DNA from: JAGNLM01 sp964439835
Lineage (GTDB): Bacteria > Pseudomonadota > Gammaproteobacteria > JAABTG01
Direction: 5' to 3'
NCBI GenBank assembly: GCA_964439835.1
Contig: CAYTPQ010000001.1
Location: 1 to 64,000 of the forward strand
DNA length: 64,000 bases
Shown here one piece after another: positions 32,018 through 42,868 of the stretch. The notes below the pieces were generated by a model that saw nothing but the letters and a program-made list of their open reading frames with translations, had not been told where the DNA came from and did no database searches. The translations under genes were made by a program, and so were the position numbers. Numbering within the stretch: position 1 is the first letter of the stretch; each line of letters begins with the position of its first letter.

Positions 32018-32761
32018 CTACCGCTCCGACTCCGGGTCACCGCCCTGGTGCACCATCATCTCTTCGAGCTCCAGGCCGGTCAGCTTGCCGAGCCCGCCGA
32101 AGAGGAGCCAGAGGGCTGTCGCGGTGACGGCCAGGGTGGGCAGGGCGATGATCGGGTAGCTGAGGAGGGTCATCCGGCCGAGCTCCTCGTTGAAGGCATC
32201 GGTGCCGGCGGGGCTGGTGACGATCCACTTGGCAAGCGCGTAGTTCAGGGTCGCGCTGAGCGCGAAGGAGAGGGCGAACAGGCCGTTGGCGCGCCGCACC
32301 AGGGCCTCGAAGGCGGGCCAGGCGTCGCGTTCGGAGAGCCTTGCGCCGATCCTGTCCAGATCGAAGAACTCCTCGCGCAGCAGCAGCACGCGCACCAGCG
32401 GGCGGCGGGTCCAGTGCGAGACGAGCACCGCCAGGCCGAGCAGCCCGGGCACCGTGGCCTCCTTCACCGCCACCCACTCTGGCGGCAGCTGCAGCAGCCC
32501 GATTCCACCCGTCATCAGGACGCCCACGAGACCGAGGAGCGACCAGAAATTCCACTTGCGCCGGCGGACCAGGTCGTAGAGCCCGTAGGACAGCGGCAGG
32601 GACAGGGCGGCCAGAAACACCGCCAGGGTCAGGGACTCCTCGCTCCCGCCCCAGACCCCGCGCGCCCACGCCTTGCCCTGCATCAGAACGATGGCGGGCA
32701 GGACGACGTTGAAGCCGAGATTCAGCCAGACGTTTTCGCGAGGCGGACGCGAAGCATTCAT
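32018..32761 (-). CDS. VC0807-family integral membrane protein
   Basis: The 247-aa protein has several hydrophobic helices. Motifs LNLGFNVVLPAIVLM, LSLPLSYGLYDLVRRRKWNF, GVLMTGGIGLLQLPPEWVAV and ARWIVTSP-like AKWIVTSPAGTDAFNEELGR characterise the VC0807 group. Its function is not established. ATG 32761 is chosen over a longer frame. Confidence 0.8.
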   Translation of the reverse strand: MNASRPPRENVWLNLGFNVVLPAIVLMQGKAWARGVWGGSEESLTLAVFLAALSLPLSYGLYDLVRRRKWNFWSLLGLVGVLMTGGIGLLQLPPEWVAVKEATVPGLLGLAVLVSHWTRRPLVRVLLLREEFFDLDRIGARLSERDAWPAFEALVRRANGLFALSFALSATLNYALAKWIVTSPAGTDAFNEELGRMTLLSYPIIALPTLAVTATALWLLFGGLGKLTGLELEEMMVHQGGDPESER

Positions 32762-32875
32762 CGTGGGGCCGTCGTGGGGCGATTCAAACTCGGGCAAGGG
32801 TCAGCGCAGGCGAGAGGCGACAGAAACTGTGCCGCCGCTGTGCCCGGGGCAACCTCCCTGTCACCCAAGTGCTTG

Positions 32876-32949
32876 TGGGCCCGGCAGGATTTGAACCTGC
32901 GACCGTGGGATTATGAGTCCCCTGCTCTGACCAGCTGAGCTACAGGCCC
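32876..32949 (-). tRNA. tRNA-Ile2(CAT, lysidine type)
   Basis: The acceptor GGGCCTG pairs with CGGGCCC, the anticodon loop is CTCATAA (CAT) and the T arm is GCAGGTTCAAATCCTGC. The C4-G69 and C5-G68 acceptor pairs are those recognised by the lysidine synthase TilS in tRNA-Ile2, favouring Ile over elongator Met. The 3' end reads A-CAA, so CCA must be completed by the CCA enzyme (gene at 43.3 kb). It directly follows rpoD, one base after the stop. Confidence 0.8.
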
Positions 32950-34794
<1,845 letters not shown>

Positions 34795-34869
34795 AAGGGG
34801 GTAGAACCGGGTAGTAACCAAAAAGTAGTCGCTAACTATAGCACGAGAGGCTAATATTCGCCATTTCGC

Positions 34870-36645
34870 TCAACCGCTCTTTCCCGGGTGACCCCCGAGG
34901 CGCACGCAAAGTTCCGCGTACTCTAGGGTTTCCTCCTCGGACAACCCGCCCGCGCGGGCCCGCGCGCCCAGGTCCTGGAACCGCTGCTCCGGACCCTTGC
35001 GGGCGATCCGCACCACCGCATCACGGAACTCCCGGACCAGGTCGGCCTCCGGCAGGGCCGGGTCCTCGGCCCGCGCCAGCTTCGCCAGGTGCTGACCGGT
35101 CTCAGTCTCCCGGAAATGCTCCAGCACCCCCGCCATGCTGAGGTCGGGCCGGGACCGCAGCAGCTCGATCATTTCGCCCAGCACCTCCGCCCCCGGCAAG
35201 CCGGCCTCGCGGACCGACGGCAACACCCCCGCCGCGCCGAGGACCTCGGGGTGGTGCAGCAGCAGGGTCACGGTCCGGCGCACCAGGGAGGGCGGCTGCT
35301 GAACGGGGGCTCTGGCGACCACGGGACGTGGCGCGGGCCGGGGCTGGCCGGCCGGCTCGAGCGCGCGCGCCACCTCGGCGGGCTCCAGACGGGTCAACTC
35401 CGCGAGCCGCTTCTCGACCAGCTGCCGAAAGGCGCCCTCGGGGATCCGGGTGACCAGCGGGCGGGCGAGCTCGACCAGCCGGGCCCTGCCGTCCAGGGTG
35501 GCCAGGTCGACCCGGGTAGTGAGCCGGTCGAACAGAAAGGCGGACAGCGGTAGCCCTCGCTCGATCTCGACCCGGAACCGCTCCGCCCCCACCCGCCGCA
35601 CCCAGGTGTCAGGGTCTTCCCCCTCGGGCAGGAAGACGAAGCTTGCCTGGCGGCCCTCGCGCAGCAGCGGCAGAGAGGTCTCCAGGGCGCGCCAGGCGGC
35701 CTTGCGGCCGGCGGCGTCACCGTCGAAACAGAAGACCAGCCGCGGCGCGGCGCGGAACAGCTGCTCCAGGTGCTGGGCCGTGGCCGCGGTGCCGAGGGTG
35801 GCGACCGCGCTGGTGAACCCTGCCTGGGCGAGCGCCAGCACGTCCATGTAGCCCTCGACGACCAGCACCACCTCGATCTCGCGGCTCGCCCGTTGGGCCT
35901 GGTAGAGCCCGTAGAGCTCACGGCCCTTGTGAAACACGGGGGTTTCCGGGGAATTCAGGTACTTGGGCTTGCTGTTGTCCAGCACCCGACCGCCGAAGCC
36001 GACCGTGCGCCCGCGCCGATCCAGGATCGGGAACATGACCCGGTCCCGGAAGCGGTCGTAGGGGCGCGAGCCGCCGCGGGGTATCGCCAAGCCCGCCCGC
36101 ACCAGCTCCTCCCGGGCACCTGCCGCCGCCCCGAGGGCGCCGACCAGGCCGTCCCAGCCGGGGGGCGCGTAGCCGAGCTGGAAGGCCTCGATGGTCGCGG
36201 GGTCCAGGCCCCGCTCCCGCAGGTACTCCCGCGCCCGCTGAGCCTGGGGGTGCTCGCGCAGCTGGCGCTGGAAGAACTGGCGGGCCCGGTCCAGCGTGCC
36301 ATAGAGCGTGGCCGCCGCGGCGTCGGCCGAGCGCGTCCCCCCGCCCTCCTCCGGCACGGGCACGCCGACCCGCTCCGCGAGCGCCCGCACCGCCTCGGGG
36401 AATTCCATCCGGCCGTGCTGCATCAGGAAACCGAGGGCGGTGCCGTGCGCCCCGCAGCCGAAGCAGTGGTAGAACTGCTTGCGCGGGCTGACGGTGAAGG
36501 AGGGGCTCTTCTCGTCGTGGAACGGGCAGCGGGCCTGGTAGTCCTGGCCGGCCCGCTTCAGCGGGACGTACTCGTTGATCAGCTCGACGATGTCGACCCG
36601 AGCGAGCAGGTCGTCAACGAAGCTCTGGGGAATGCGACCGGCCAT
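34870..36645 (-). CDS. dnaG: DNA primase DnaG
   Basis: Primase makes RNA primers for replication. The 591-aa protein has the CHC2 zinc ligands Cys40, His43, Cys61 and Cys64 (CPFHDEKSPSFTVSP then FYHCFGCG). Its TOPRIM core has VVEGYMDVLAL and FCFDGDAAGRKA, and a C-terminal helicase-binding helical domain completes it. ATG 36645. The stop is 75 bases before the rpoD start region. Confidence 0.97.
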   Translation of the reverse strand: MAGRIPQSFVDDLLARVDIVELINEYVPLKRAGQDYQARCPFHDEKSPSFTVSPRKQFYHCFGCGAHGTALGFLMQHGRMEFPEAVRALAERVGVPVPEEGGGTRSADAAAATLYGTLDRARQFFQRQLREHPQAQRAREYLRERGLDPATIEAFQLGYAPPGWDGLVGALGAAAGAREELVRAGLAIPRGGSRPYDRFRDRVMFPILDRRGRTVGFGGRVLDNSKPKYLNSPETPVFHKGRELYGLYQAQRASREIEVVLVVEGYMDVLALAQAGFTSAVATLGTAATAQHLEQLFRAAPRLVFCFDGDAAGRKAAWRALETSLPLLREGRQASFVFLPEGEDPDTWVRRVGAERFRVEIERGLPLSAFLFDRLTTRVDLATLDGRARLVELARPLVTRIPEGAFRQLVEKRLAELTRLEPAEVARALEPAGQPRPAPRPVVARAPVQQPPSLVRRTVTLLLHHPEVLGAAGVLPSVREAGLPGAEVLGEMIELLRSRPDLSMAGVLEHFRETETGQHLAKLARAEDPALPEADLVREFRDAVVRIARKGPEQRFQDLGARARAGGLSEEETLEYAELCVRLGGHPGKSG

Positions 36646-36681
36646 CGAACACCGAACGGCACGCCGCGCCGTCCCGCGCCG

Positions 36682-37134
36682 CTAGCCCAGCCGGGCGAGG
36701 TGCTCCTTCACCCGGGCGCTGACCACGCCCATGTCGGCGCGGCCCTGGACGAGGTCCTTGACGCGGCCCATCACCTTGCCCATGTCCCGGGCGGAGGTCG
36801 CACCGACCTCGCTCGCGCAGCGGGCGACCAGGGCGTCGATTTCGTCCGTGGCGAGCGCCTGGGGCAAGTAGCCCTCGATCAAGGCGATCTCGAAGGCCTC
36901 CTGGTCAGCCAAGTCGGCACGACCGGCGGCCCGGTACTGGGACAGGGACTCCTGGCGCTGCTTCAGCATCTTGCGCAGGACCGCGACCACCTGCGCGTCG
37001 TCGAGTTCGATCCGCTCGTCGACCTCTCGCTGCTTGATGGCGGCGCTGACCAGGCGCAAGGCCCCCAGCCGGCGCTTGTCCTGCGCCCGCATGGCGGCCT
37101 TTACATCGTCCTGGATCCGCCCCTTGAGGGTCAC
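36682..37134 (-). CDS. yqeY: GatB/YqeY domain protein
   Basis: The 150-aa helical protein begins MTLKGRIQDDVKAAMRAQDK and has LRLVSAAIKQREVDER and EIALIEGYLPQALATDEI, typical of YqeY. It resembles the tail of GatB and may interact with tRNA, but its role is unresolved. The start is GTG 37134, placed between rpsU and dnaG as in many proteobacteria. Confidence 0.93.
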   Translation of the reverse strand: MTLKGRIQDDVKAAMRAQDKRRLGALRLVSAAIKQREVDERIELDDAQVVAVLRKMLKQRQESLSQYRAAGRADLADQEAFEIALIEGYLPQALATDEIDALVARCASEVGATSARDMGKVMGRVKDLVQGRADMGVVSARVKEHLARLG

Positions 37135-37156
37135 AGCCGGCAGGGCCCGGAGGGGG

Positions 37157-37381
37157 TCAGGCGCGGGGGCTCGCCGCCCGCGTGCCCATCATGCTGCGCT
37201 GACGGCGCTTCTGGTGCCGCTTGATGGCGGCCGCCATCTTGCGCTTGCGCACCGAGGTCGGCTTTTCGTAGAACTCGCGCCGGCGGATCTCGGTGAGGAT
37301 CCCCGCCTTCTCGCAGGAGCGCTTGAAGCGCCGCAGGGCGAAGTCGAAAGGCTCGTTCTCTCGGACGCGAACAGTCGGCAT
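37157..37381 (-). CDS. rpsU: 30S ribosomal protein S21
   Basis: The 74-aa basic protein has MPTVRVRENEPFDFALRRFK and RRREFYEKPTSVRKRKMAAA, matching S21, which helps initiation on the 30S subunit. It opens the macromolecular-synthesis operon behind a good promoter at 37417-37446. It is divergent from tsaD. Confidence 0.96.
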   Translation of the reverse strand: MPTVRVRENEPFDFALRRFKRSCEKAGILTEIRRREFYEKPTSVRKRKMAAAIKRHQKRRQRSMMGTRAASPRA

Positions 37382-37416
37382 ACTGGGTTGCTCTGGGCCG
37401 TTGACGGAAGCGCTGG

Positions 37417-37446
37417 ATTTTAGGACTCAGGCCGGGACTCTGTAAA
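37417..37446 (-). promoter_or_regulatory. Promoter of rpsU-yqeY-dnaG-rpoD
   Basis: On the - strand TTTACA (37446-37441), 18-base spacer, TAAAAT (37422-37417), 36 bases before the rpsU ATG. Both boxes are close to sigma-70 consensus. Confidence 0.6.
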
Positions 37447-37463
37447 GACGAAGAGGTGGACCC

Positions 37464-38486
37464 GTGCGGGTAGTCGGGATCGAGACGTCCTGCGACGAGA
37501 CCGGTGTGGCCGTCTACGACGGCGAGCGCGGGCTGTTGGCCCACGCCGTGCACAGCCAGATCCCTCTGCACGCGGCCTACGGCGGAGTGGTACCCGAGCT
37601 CGCCTCCCGCGACCACGTCCGCCGTCTGGTCCCCCTCCTGCACCAGGTGCTCAAGGAGGCCGGCACGCAACCGGGCGACCTGGGCGGTGTCGCCTACACC
37701 GCAGGGCCAGGCCTGATCGGCGCGCTGCTGGTCGGGGTCGCCTTCGCCCGCAGCCTAGCCTGGGCGTGGTCGGTGCCTGCAGTGCCCGTGCACCACATGG
37801 AGGCGCACTTGCTGGCACCCATGCTGGAGCCCGACCCACCGGCCTTCCCCTTCGTCGCCCTACTGGTTTCGGGCGGGCACACCCAGCTGGTGGAGGTCAC
37901 CGGGGTCGGTGGCTACCGGATGCTGGGGGAGTCGGTGGACGACGCCGCGGGAGAGGCCTTCGACAAGACCGCCAAGCTGCTCGGCCTCGGCTATCCGGGC
38001 GGACCGGCCCTGGCCCGGCTGGCCGAGGAGGGCCGGCCCGGACGGTTCGAGTTCCCGCGCCCGATGACGACCCGCCCTGGGTTGGACTTCAGCTTCAGCG
38101 GCCTGAAGACCGCCGCCCTCCACGCCCTGCGCGCCGCGGGCGGCGACGAGCACGCCCGGCCCGACATCGCGCGGGCCTTCGAGGACGCGGTGGTCGAGAC
38201 CCTGGTCATCAAGTGCCGGCGCGCGCTCGAGCAGACCGGCCACCGCCGCATGGTGGTCGCCGGCGGGGTCGGCGCCAACCGCCGGCTGCGTCAGGCCCTG
38301 ATCGACCTGGGGAGAGAGGTCGGGGCCTCGGTGCACTACCCGCGGCTGGAGCTGTGCACCGACAACGGGGCGATGATCGCCTACGCCGGCTACCAGCGGC
38401 TGATGGCGGGCGAGCGGGCGGGGCTCGCCTTTTCCGCCCGACCGCGCTGGCCCATGGAGTCGCTCGGGAGCGCCAGCGACGCCTGA
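37464..38486 (+). CDS. tsaD: tRNA threonylcarbamoyladenosine synthase subunit TsaD
   Basis: TsaD transfers threonylcarbamoyl to A37 of ANN-decoding tRNAs. The 340-aa ASKHA-fold protein has VGIETSCDETGVAVYD, GPGLIGALLVGVAFA and the metal-binding HMEAH (His111 and His115). GGVGANRRLR and TDNGAMIAYAG are near the end. The start is GTG 37464. Divergence from rpsU is the conserved gammaproteobacterial order. Confidence 0.97.
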   Translation: MRVVGIETSCDETGVAVYDGERGLLAHAVHSQIPLHAAYGGVVPELASRDHVRRLVPLLHQVLKEAGTQPGDLGGVAYTAGPGLIGALLVGVAFARSLAWAWSVPAVPVHHMEAHLLAPMLEPDPPAFPFVALLVSGGHTQLVEVTGVGGYRMLGESVDDAAGEAFDKTAKLLGLGYPGGPALARLAEEGRPGRFEFPRPMTTRPGLDFSFSGLKTAALHALRAAGGDEHARPDIARAFEDAVVETLVIKCRRALEQTGHRRMVVAGGVGANRRLRQALIDLGREVGASVHYPRLELCTDNGAMIAYAGYQRLMAGERAGLAFSARPRWPMESLGSASDA

Positions 38487-38526
38487 GAGCCCGTGAAGTC
38501 GTGCGAGCTGCCTGCCGGCCGCCGGC

Positions 38527-39153
38527 CTAACTGCCGGAGGCGGGGGTGGAGTCCTTGCCGGGCGAGCGCGCCCCGATCCTGGGCTCCGCGCCGGCAAGCA
38601 GGCGGCGGATGTTGTCCCCGTGCCGCCAGAGCAGGATCAAGGTTATCGCGCCGGCCGCCCCTACTAGCGCCGGCTGCGGGGCGAACCAAGCGGTGTAGAG
38701 CGGAGCCAGGAGGAAGGCACCGAGCGCAGCGAGGGACGAGTAGCGGAACACCAGGGCCAGGACGAGCCAGGTCGCGGCGGTCGCGACGCCTATTGGCCAG
38801 GCGAGCGCCAACAGGACACCGAGTGCGGTGGCGACACCCTTGCCCCCTTGAAACCCGAAGAACACGGGAAACAGGTGGCCGAGGAAGGCCGCCAGGGCGG
38901 CAGCGCCGAGAACCAGGGGCGCCGCGCCGAGGGCGTGGCCAACCAGAACCGGCAGATACCCCTTCAGCCCGTCGCCGAGCAGGGTCACCGCGGCGGCCGC
39001 CTTGCCGCCGTAGCGCAGCACGTTGGTCGCGCCGGGGTTGCCCGAGCCCATCGTCCGAGGGTCCGGCAGGCCGAGCAGCCGGGTCGTCAGCACCGCGGTC
39101 GAGATCGACCCGACCAGGTACGCACCGACCACCAGCAGTAGCCCCTCGATCAT
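38527..39153 (-). CDS. plsY: Glycerol-3-phosphate acyltransferase PlsY
   Basis: PlsY acylates glycerol-3-phosphate using acyl-phosphate at the inner membrane. The 208-aa multi-pass protein has GSISTAVLTTRLLGLPDPRT, GSGNPGATNVLR, HLFPVFFGFQGGKGVATALG and HGDNIRRLLAG. ATG 39153 matches the family start. The gene lies between tsaD and folB as in E. coli and relatives. Confidence 0.95.
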   Translation of the reverse strand: MIEGLLLVVGAYLVGSISTAVLTTRLLGLPDPRTMGSGNPGATNVLRYGGKAAAAVTLLGDGLKGYLPVLVGHALGAAPLVLGAAALAAFLGHLFPVFFGFQGGKGVATALGVLLALAWPIGVATAATWLVLALVFRYSSLAALGAFLLAPLYTAWFAPQPALVGAAGAITLILLWRHGDNIRRLLAGAEPRIGARSPGKDSTPASGS

Positions 39154-39343
39154 GGGCGAATTGTTCGTGCTCGCGAGGCAGCGGGTCAAGGCAGGGACGC
39201 GTCCCGGGCACCGGATCCGCGCACGGCGTACGGTCCGTGGCTGGGCCGGGGCAAAGGCCCCTCGGCCTACCCCGGGTTGGGCCGCCCTGGCGGTTGCTTT
39301 ACCATCGGCCCGGACAGACGTTCAGCCTTTCCCCGGCGGGACC

Positions 39344-39700
39344 ATGGACATCGTCTACATCCGCGAGCTGCGCATCGAGACCGTCATCGGCATCTACGAG
39401 TGGGAGCGCCGCGTCCGCCAGTCGGTCGTGCTCGACCTGGAGATGGCCTCCGACGTCGCCCGAGCCGCGGCCACCGACAACATCGCCGACGCCCTGAACT
39501 ACAAGGCGGTCGCCAAGCGCGTGATCGCCTTCGTCGAGGCGAGCCAGTTCCAGCTGGTAGAGACCCTCGCCGAGCGCGTGGCCGAGATCGTGCTGAACGA
39601 GTTCGAGGTGCCCTGGCTGCGCCTGCGGGTGAACAAAGAGGGTGCCCTGCGGGGGGCCAGGGACGTGGGCGTGGTCATCGAGCGGGGGCAGCGGGACTGA
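39344..39700 (+). CDS. folB: Dihydroneopterin aldolase FolB
   Basis: FolB converts dihydroneopterin to 6-hydroxymethyl-dihydropterin. The 118-aa protein reads MDIVYIRELRIETVIGIYEW, with ADALNYKAVAKRVIAF and FQLVETLAERVAE. GGCGGGACC precedes ATG 39344. The folK start follows one base after its stop. Confidence 0.95.
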   Translation: MDIVYIRELRIETVIGIYEWERRVRQSVVLDLEMASDVARAAATDNIADALNYKAVAKRVIAFVEASQFQLVETLAERVAEIVLNEFEVPWLRLRVNKEGALRGARDVGVVIERGQRD

Positions 39701-39701
39701 G

Positions 39702-40226
39702 GTGCCCCGGGTCTACGTCAGCATCGGCAGCAACCTGGACCCGGAGCGGCACGTCCGTGCAGCCGTCCGCGCGCTGCGCGAACGCTTCGGGCCGCTCGCC
39801 GTCTCCCCGGTCTACGCCAGCGCACCAGTCGGCTTCGAGGGTCCCGAGTTCCTCAATCTGGTCGTGGGATTCGACAGCGAGGCCCCCCCCGAGGCCGTGG
39901 CCGACACCCTGCGGTCGATCGAAGACGCCGCAGGTCGCCGTCGCGACGGCCCCCGCTTCTCTGACCGCACCCTCGACCTCGACCTTATCCTCTACGGCGA
40001 TCGGGTCCAGGAGGCCCCCCGTCTCCGCCTGCCCCGCCCCGAGGTCCTGGAGCACGCCCACGTTCTGGGGCCCCTGACCGACCTGGCCGCGGACGACGTC
40101 CACCCCACGCTGAGACGGACCTTCGCCGAAATCTGGGCCGGCTTCGAGCCCGCGGGTCAGGCCCTGCGGAAGGTGCCGCTGGACCTCGCCGCGGACGCCG
40201 TGGAACCCGCGGGGCGCGGCCGGTGA
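39702..40226 (+). CDS. folK: 2-amino-4-hydroxy-6-hydroxymethyldihydropteridine pyrophosphokinase FolK
   Basis: FolK activates the pterin with ATP for DHPS. From GTG 39702 the 174-aa protein has VYVSIGSNLDPERHVRAAV, PVGFEGPEFLNLVVGF and FSDRTLDLDLILYGD with the catalytic Asp pair, then LPRPEVLEHAHVLGPL. Its end overlaps the NUDIX start by 4 bases. Confidence 0.94.
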   Translation: MPRVYVSIGSNLDPERHVRAAVRALRERFGPLAVSPVYASAPVGFEGPEFLNLVVGFDSEAPPEAVADTLRSIEDAAGRRRDGPRFSDRTLDLDLILYGDRVQEAPRLRLPRPEVLEHAHVLGPLTDLAADDVHPTLRRTFAEIWAGFEPAGQALRKVPLDLAADAVEPAGRGR

Positions 40227-40765
40227 ACTTCTGCAGCCAGTGCGGCGCCCCGGTGGTGCTCCGGGTCCCCCCGGGCGACGACCGCCCCCGGCACGTGTGC
40301 GACGCCTGCGGCACCGTGCACTACCAGAACCCGAAGCTGGTGGCCGGTTGCCTGGTCGAGTGGGGCGATCAGGTACTGCTCTGCCGGCGGGCGATCCAGC
40401 CCCGGTACGGGCTGTGGACCCTGCCGGCCGGGTTCATGGAGAACGGCGAGACCACCCGCGAGGCGGCGCAGCGCGAGGCCCTGGAGGAGGCCAATGCGCG
40501 GGTCGAGATCTTGGACCTCTACTCGCTCTTTGACCTCCCGCACATCGACCAGGTCTACTGTCTGTTCCGCGGCCGGCTGCTCGACCTCGAGTTCTCGCCC
40601 GGCAGCGAGAGCCTGGACGTGCGCCTGTTCCGGGAAGAGGAGATCCCCTGGCACGCGCTGGCCTTCGCCTCCGTCGCCCGCACCCTGCAGCTTTACTTCG
40701 AGGACCGGCGCACGGGCCGGTATCGCCTGCACACCGGAACCATCCGCCCACCCCGCCCGGGCTAA
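40223..40765 (+). CDS. Zinc-ribbon NUDIX hydrolase
   Basis: The 180-aa protein has an N-terminal zinc ribbon (FCSQCG and VCDACGTVHYQNPK). The NUDIX box GFMENGETTREAAQREALEE ends with Asn where Gly is usual. It resembles the ADP-ribose/NADH pyrophosphatase-like group. Overlap with folK suggests it may act on pterin or another nucleotide in the same pathway; that is inference. Confidence 0.85.
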   Translation: MNFCSQCGAPVVLRVPPGDDRPRHVCDACGTVHYQNPKLVAGCLVEWGDQVLLCRRAIQPRYGLWTLPAGFMENGETTREAAQREALEEANARVEILDLYSLFDLPHIDQVYCLFRGRLLDLEFSPGSESLDVRLFREEEIPWHALAFASVARTLQLYFEDRRTGRYRLHTGTIRPPRPG

Positions 40766-40769
40766 CCGG

Positions 40770-41516
40770 TTACTGGCGCCCGCCGTCGACGGGGATCACC
40801 TGGCCGGTGATGAAGTCCGCGTCCCGGACCAGGAACAACACCGTCCGCGCCACGTCCTCCGGCCGGCCCTGGCGCTTCAACGCGGTGCGCGAGACGATAC
40901 GCTGCCGGGTGACCTCGTCGAGACCCTGCTCGGGCCACAGGATGGCGCCCGGCGCCACGGCGTTCACCCGCACCTCCGGCCCCAGCTCCCGGGCCAGGGC
41001 GCGGGTGAGCATGACCAGGCCCGCCTTGGCGGTCGAGTAGACCGCGTGCTCGCGCAGGGGCTGCAGCCCGTGAATGTCCGCCAGGTTGACAATGCAACCG
41101 CGGTGCAGGCGCAGGTACGGAGCCGCGGCCTGGGCCAGGAAGAACGGCGCCTTCAGGTTGGTCCCGATCAGGTCGTCCCAGACCTCGTCGGTGACACAGC
41201 CGACGGGCGAGGGGTAGAAGGTCGAGGCGTTGTTGACCAGCACGTCCAGGCGGCCCGAGGCGGTCAGGACCTTCTCGATCAGCCGGTCGATCCGCCCCGG
41301 GGCGAGCAGGTCGGCAGCGTAGAGCGCGACCGAGCCCTCCCGCACGGCGTTCAGCTCGGCGGCAAGGGCCTCGGCCGCCCCGCGCGAGCGCCGGTAGTGC
41401 AGGGCGACGTCCGCACCCGCCGCGTGCAGGGCGCGGACGATGGCGGCCCCGATCCGTTGGGCGGCCCCCGTCACCAGCGCCACCCGGCCCTCGAGCCCCT
41501 GCGTATACTCTGCCAT
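40770..41516 (-). CDS. Pteridine reductase-like SDR (FolM type)
   Basis: The 248-aa short-chain dehydrogenase has VALVTGAAQRIGAAIVRALH, the variant glycine motif (TGxxxRIG) seen in pteridine reductases, VLVNNASTFYPSPVG and the catalytic YSTAKAG. The IPVDGGRQ end fits the family. It probably reduces dihydropterin or dihydrofolate with NADPH, consistent with facing folB-folK-NUDIX. ATG 41516. Confidence 0.85.
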   Translation of the reverse strand: MAEYTQGLEGRVALVTGAAQRIGAAIVRALHAAGADVALHYRRSRGAAEALAAELNAVREGSVALYAADLLAPGRIDRLIEKVLTASGRLDVLVNNASTFYPSPVGCVTDEVWDDLIGTNLKAPFFLAQAAAPYLRLHRGCIVNLADIHGLQPLREHAVYSTAKAGLVMLTRALARELGPEVRVNAVAPGAILWPEQGLDEVTRQRIVSRTALKRQGRPEDVARTVLFLVRDADFITGQVIPVDGGRQ

Positions 41517-41566
41517 GTGCGTTACGCCTGCCCCGTGAACCCCGCCACTGTACACCGGCTGCGTTC

Positions 41567-42802
41567 GTGACGGTCGCGCCGACCCCGCCGAATGCCGACC
41601 CAGCGCCCGGGCCCACCCCCGAGCTTTGGGTGCCACCGGGTCTGCCCGACCCGGGTCCCGACGCCAGGGCCCGCGCTCATCGGCTGCTGGCGGCAATCGC
41701 CGAGGACATCCTCCGCGCCGGCGGGGCGATCCCCTTCTCCCGTTACCTGGAACTCGCCCTCTACGCCCCCGGTCTCGGCTACTACGCGGGCCCGCTGACC
41801 AAGATCGGCCCCGCGGGCGACTTCGTGACCGCCCCGGAGGTCTCGCCCCTGTTCGGCCGCTGCGTCGCCCGCCAGTGCGCCCAGGCGCTCGAGGCCCTGG
41901 GCGGCGGCCAGGTCCTCGAGCTCGGCGCCGGGTCCGGGGCACTCGCCGCCGAGGTCCTGGCGACCCTGGAGGCCATGGGCCGCCTGCCCGCGCGTTACCT
42001 CGTCCTCGAGGTCTCCGCAGACCTGGCGGCGCGCCAGGCGGAGACCCTCGAGCGCCGGGTAGCGCACCTGGCGGGGCGGGTGACGTGGCTCGAGCGCTGG
42101 CCGGCCGAGCCGATCGAGGGCGTGGTCCTCGCCAACGAGGTGCTCGACGCCGTCCCCTTCCACCGCGTCCGCCGGGAGGCCGCCGGCTTCGCGGAGCTGT
42201 ACGTGACGGTCGCCGACGGACGACTCGCCTGGCAGCCGGGGCCGCCCGCCACGGACGAGGTGGCCCGGTCGCTGGCCGAGGTCGAGTCGGAGCTGGGCGC
42301 AGCACTGCCCGTCGGCTACGCGACCGAGGTCGCGCCGGAGCGGGCCGCCTGGGTCCGCTCGGTCGCCGACGTGCTCGCCAAGGGGCTGGCCCTGGTGATC
42401 GACTACGGCTTCCCGCGCCGGGAGTACTACCACCCGCAGCGTGCCGACGGTACGCTGATGTGCCACTATCGCCAGCGCTCTCACAGCGACCCGCTGGCGC
42501 TCACCGGGCTGCAGGACGTCACCGCCCACGTCGACTTCTCGGCGGCGGCGCAGGCAGCGGCTGAGGCGGGGCTGGAGGTGGCGGGCTTCGTCAGCCAGGC
42601 CGACTTCCTGCTGGCCAGCGGGGTCCTGGACGAGTTGTCGGCCACCGGCAGCGAGTGGGAGCGACTGGCACGCGCCAACGAGGTGCGACGCCTGACGCTG
42701 CCGGGCCAGATGGGTGAAGCCTTCAAGGTCCTGGGGCTGACCCGCGGCCTGGCCGTTGACCTGCGGGGCTTCGCCCTGCGCAATCGGCGGGACCGGCTGT
42801 GA
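41567..42802 (+). CDS. SAM-dependent methyltransferase, MidA/NDUFAF7 family
   Basis: The 411-aa protein has GGAIPFSRYLELALYAPGLG, the SAM motif VLELGAGSGALAAEVL, ANEVLDAVPFHRV and LVIDYGFPRREYYHPQR, all typical of the DUF185/PF02636 family. The mitochondrial homologue methylates a complex I arginine; the bacterial target is unknown. The start is GTG 41567, 50 bases from the divergent pteridine reductase. Confidence 0.9.
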   Translation: MTVAPTPPNADPAPGPTPELWVPPGLPDPGPDARARAHRLLAAIAEDILRAGGAIPFSRYLELALYAPGLGYYAGPLTKIGPAGDFVTAPEVSPLFGRCVARQCAQALEALGGGQVLELGAGSGALAAEVLATLEAMGRLPARYLVLEVSADLAARQAETLERRVAHLAGRVTWLERWPAEPIEGVVLANEVLDAVPFHRVRREAAGFAELYVTVADGRLAWQPGPPATDEVARSLAEVESELGAALPVGYATEVAPERAAWVRSVADVLAKGLALVIDYGFPRREYYHPQRADGTLMCHYRQRSHSDPLALTGLQDVTAHVDFSAAAQAAAEAGLEVAGFVSQADFLLASGVLDELSATGSEWERLARANEVRRLTLPGQMGEAFKVLGLTRGLAVDLRGFALRNRRDRL

Positions 42803-42868
42803 CCCGGTACCGGCCGGCCGGACAGACGACGTAACCAACGCGTGGACAACGCTAAGGAGTCAGCGAGC

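Noticed and set aside
32876..32949. Elongator tRNA-Met as the identity of the CAT tRNA
   Set aside because: C4-G69 and C5-G68 pairs favour the lysidine-modified tRNA-Ile2; the question could be settled by aligning with both families.
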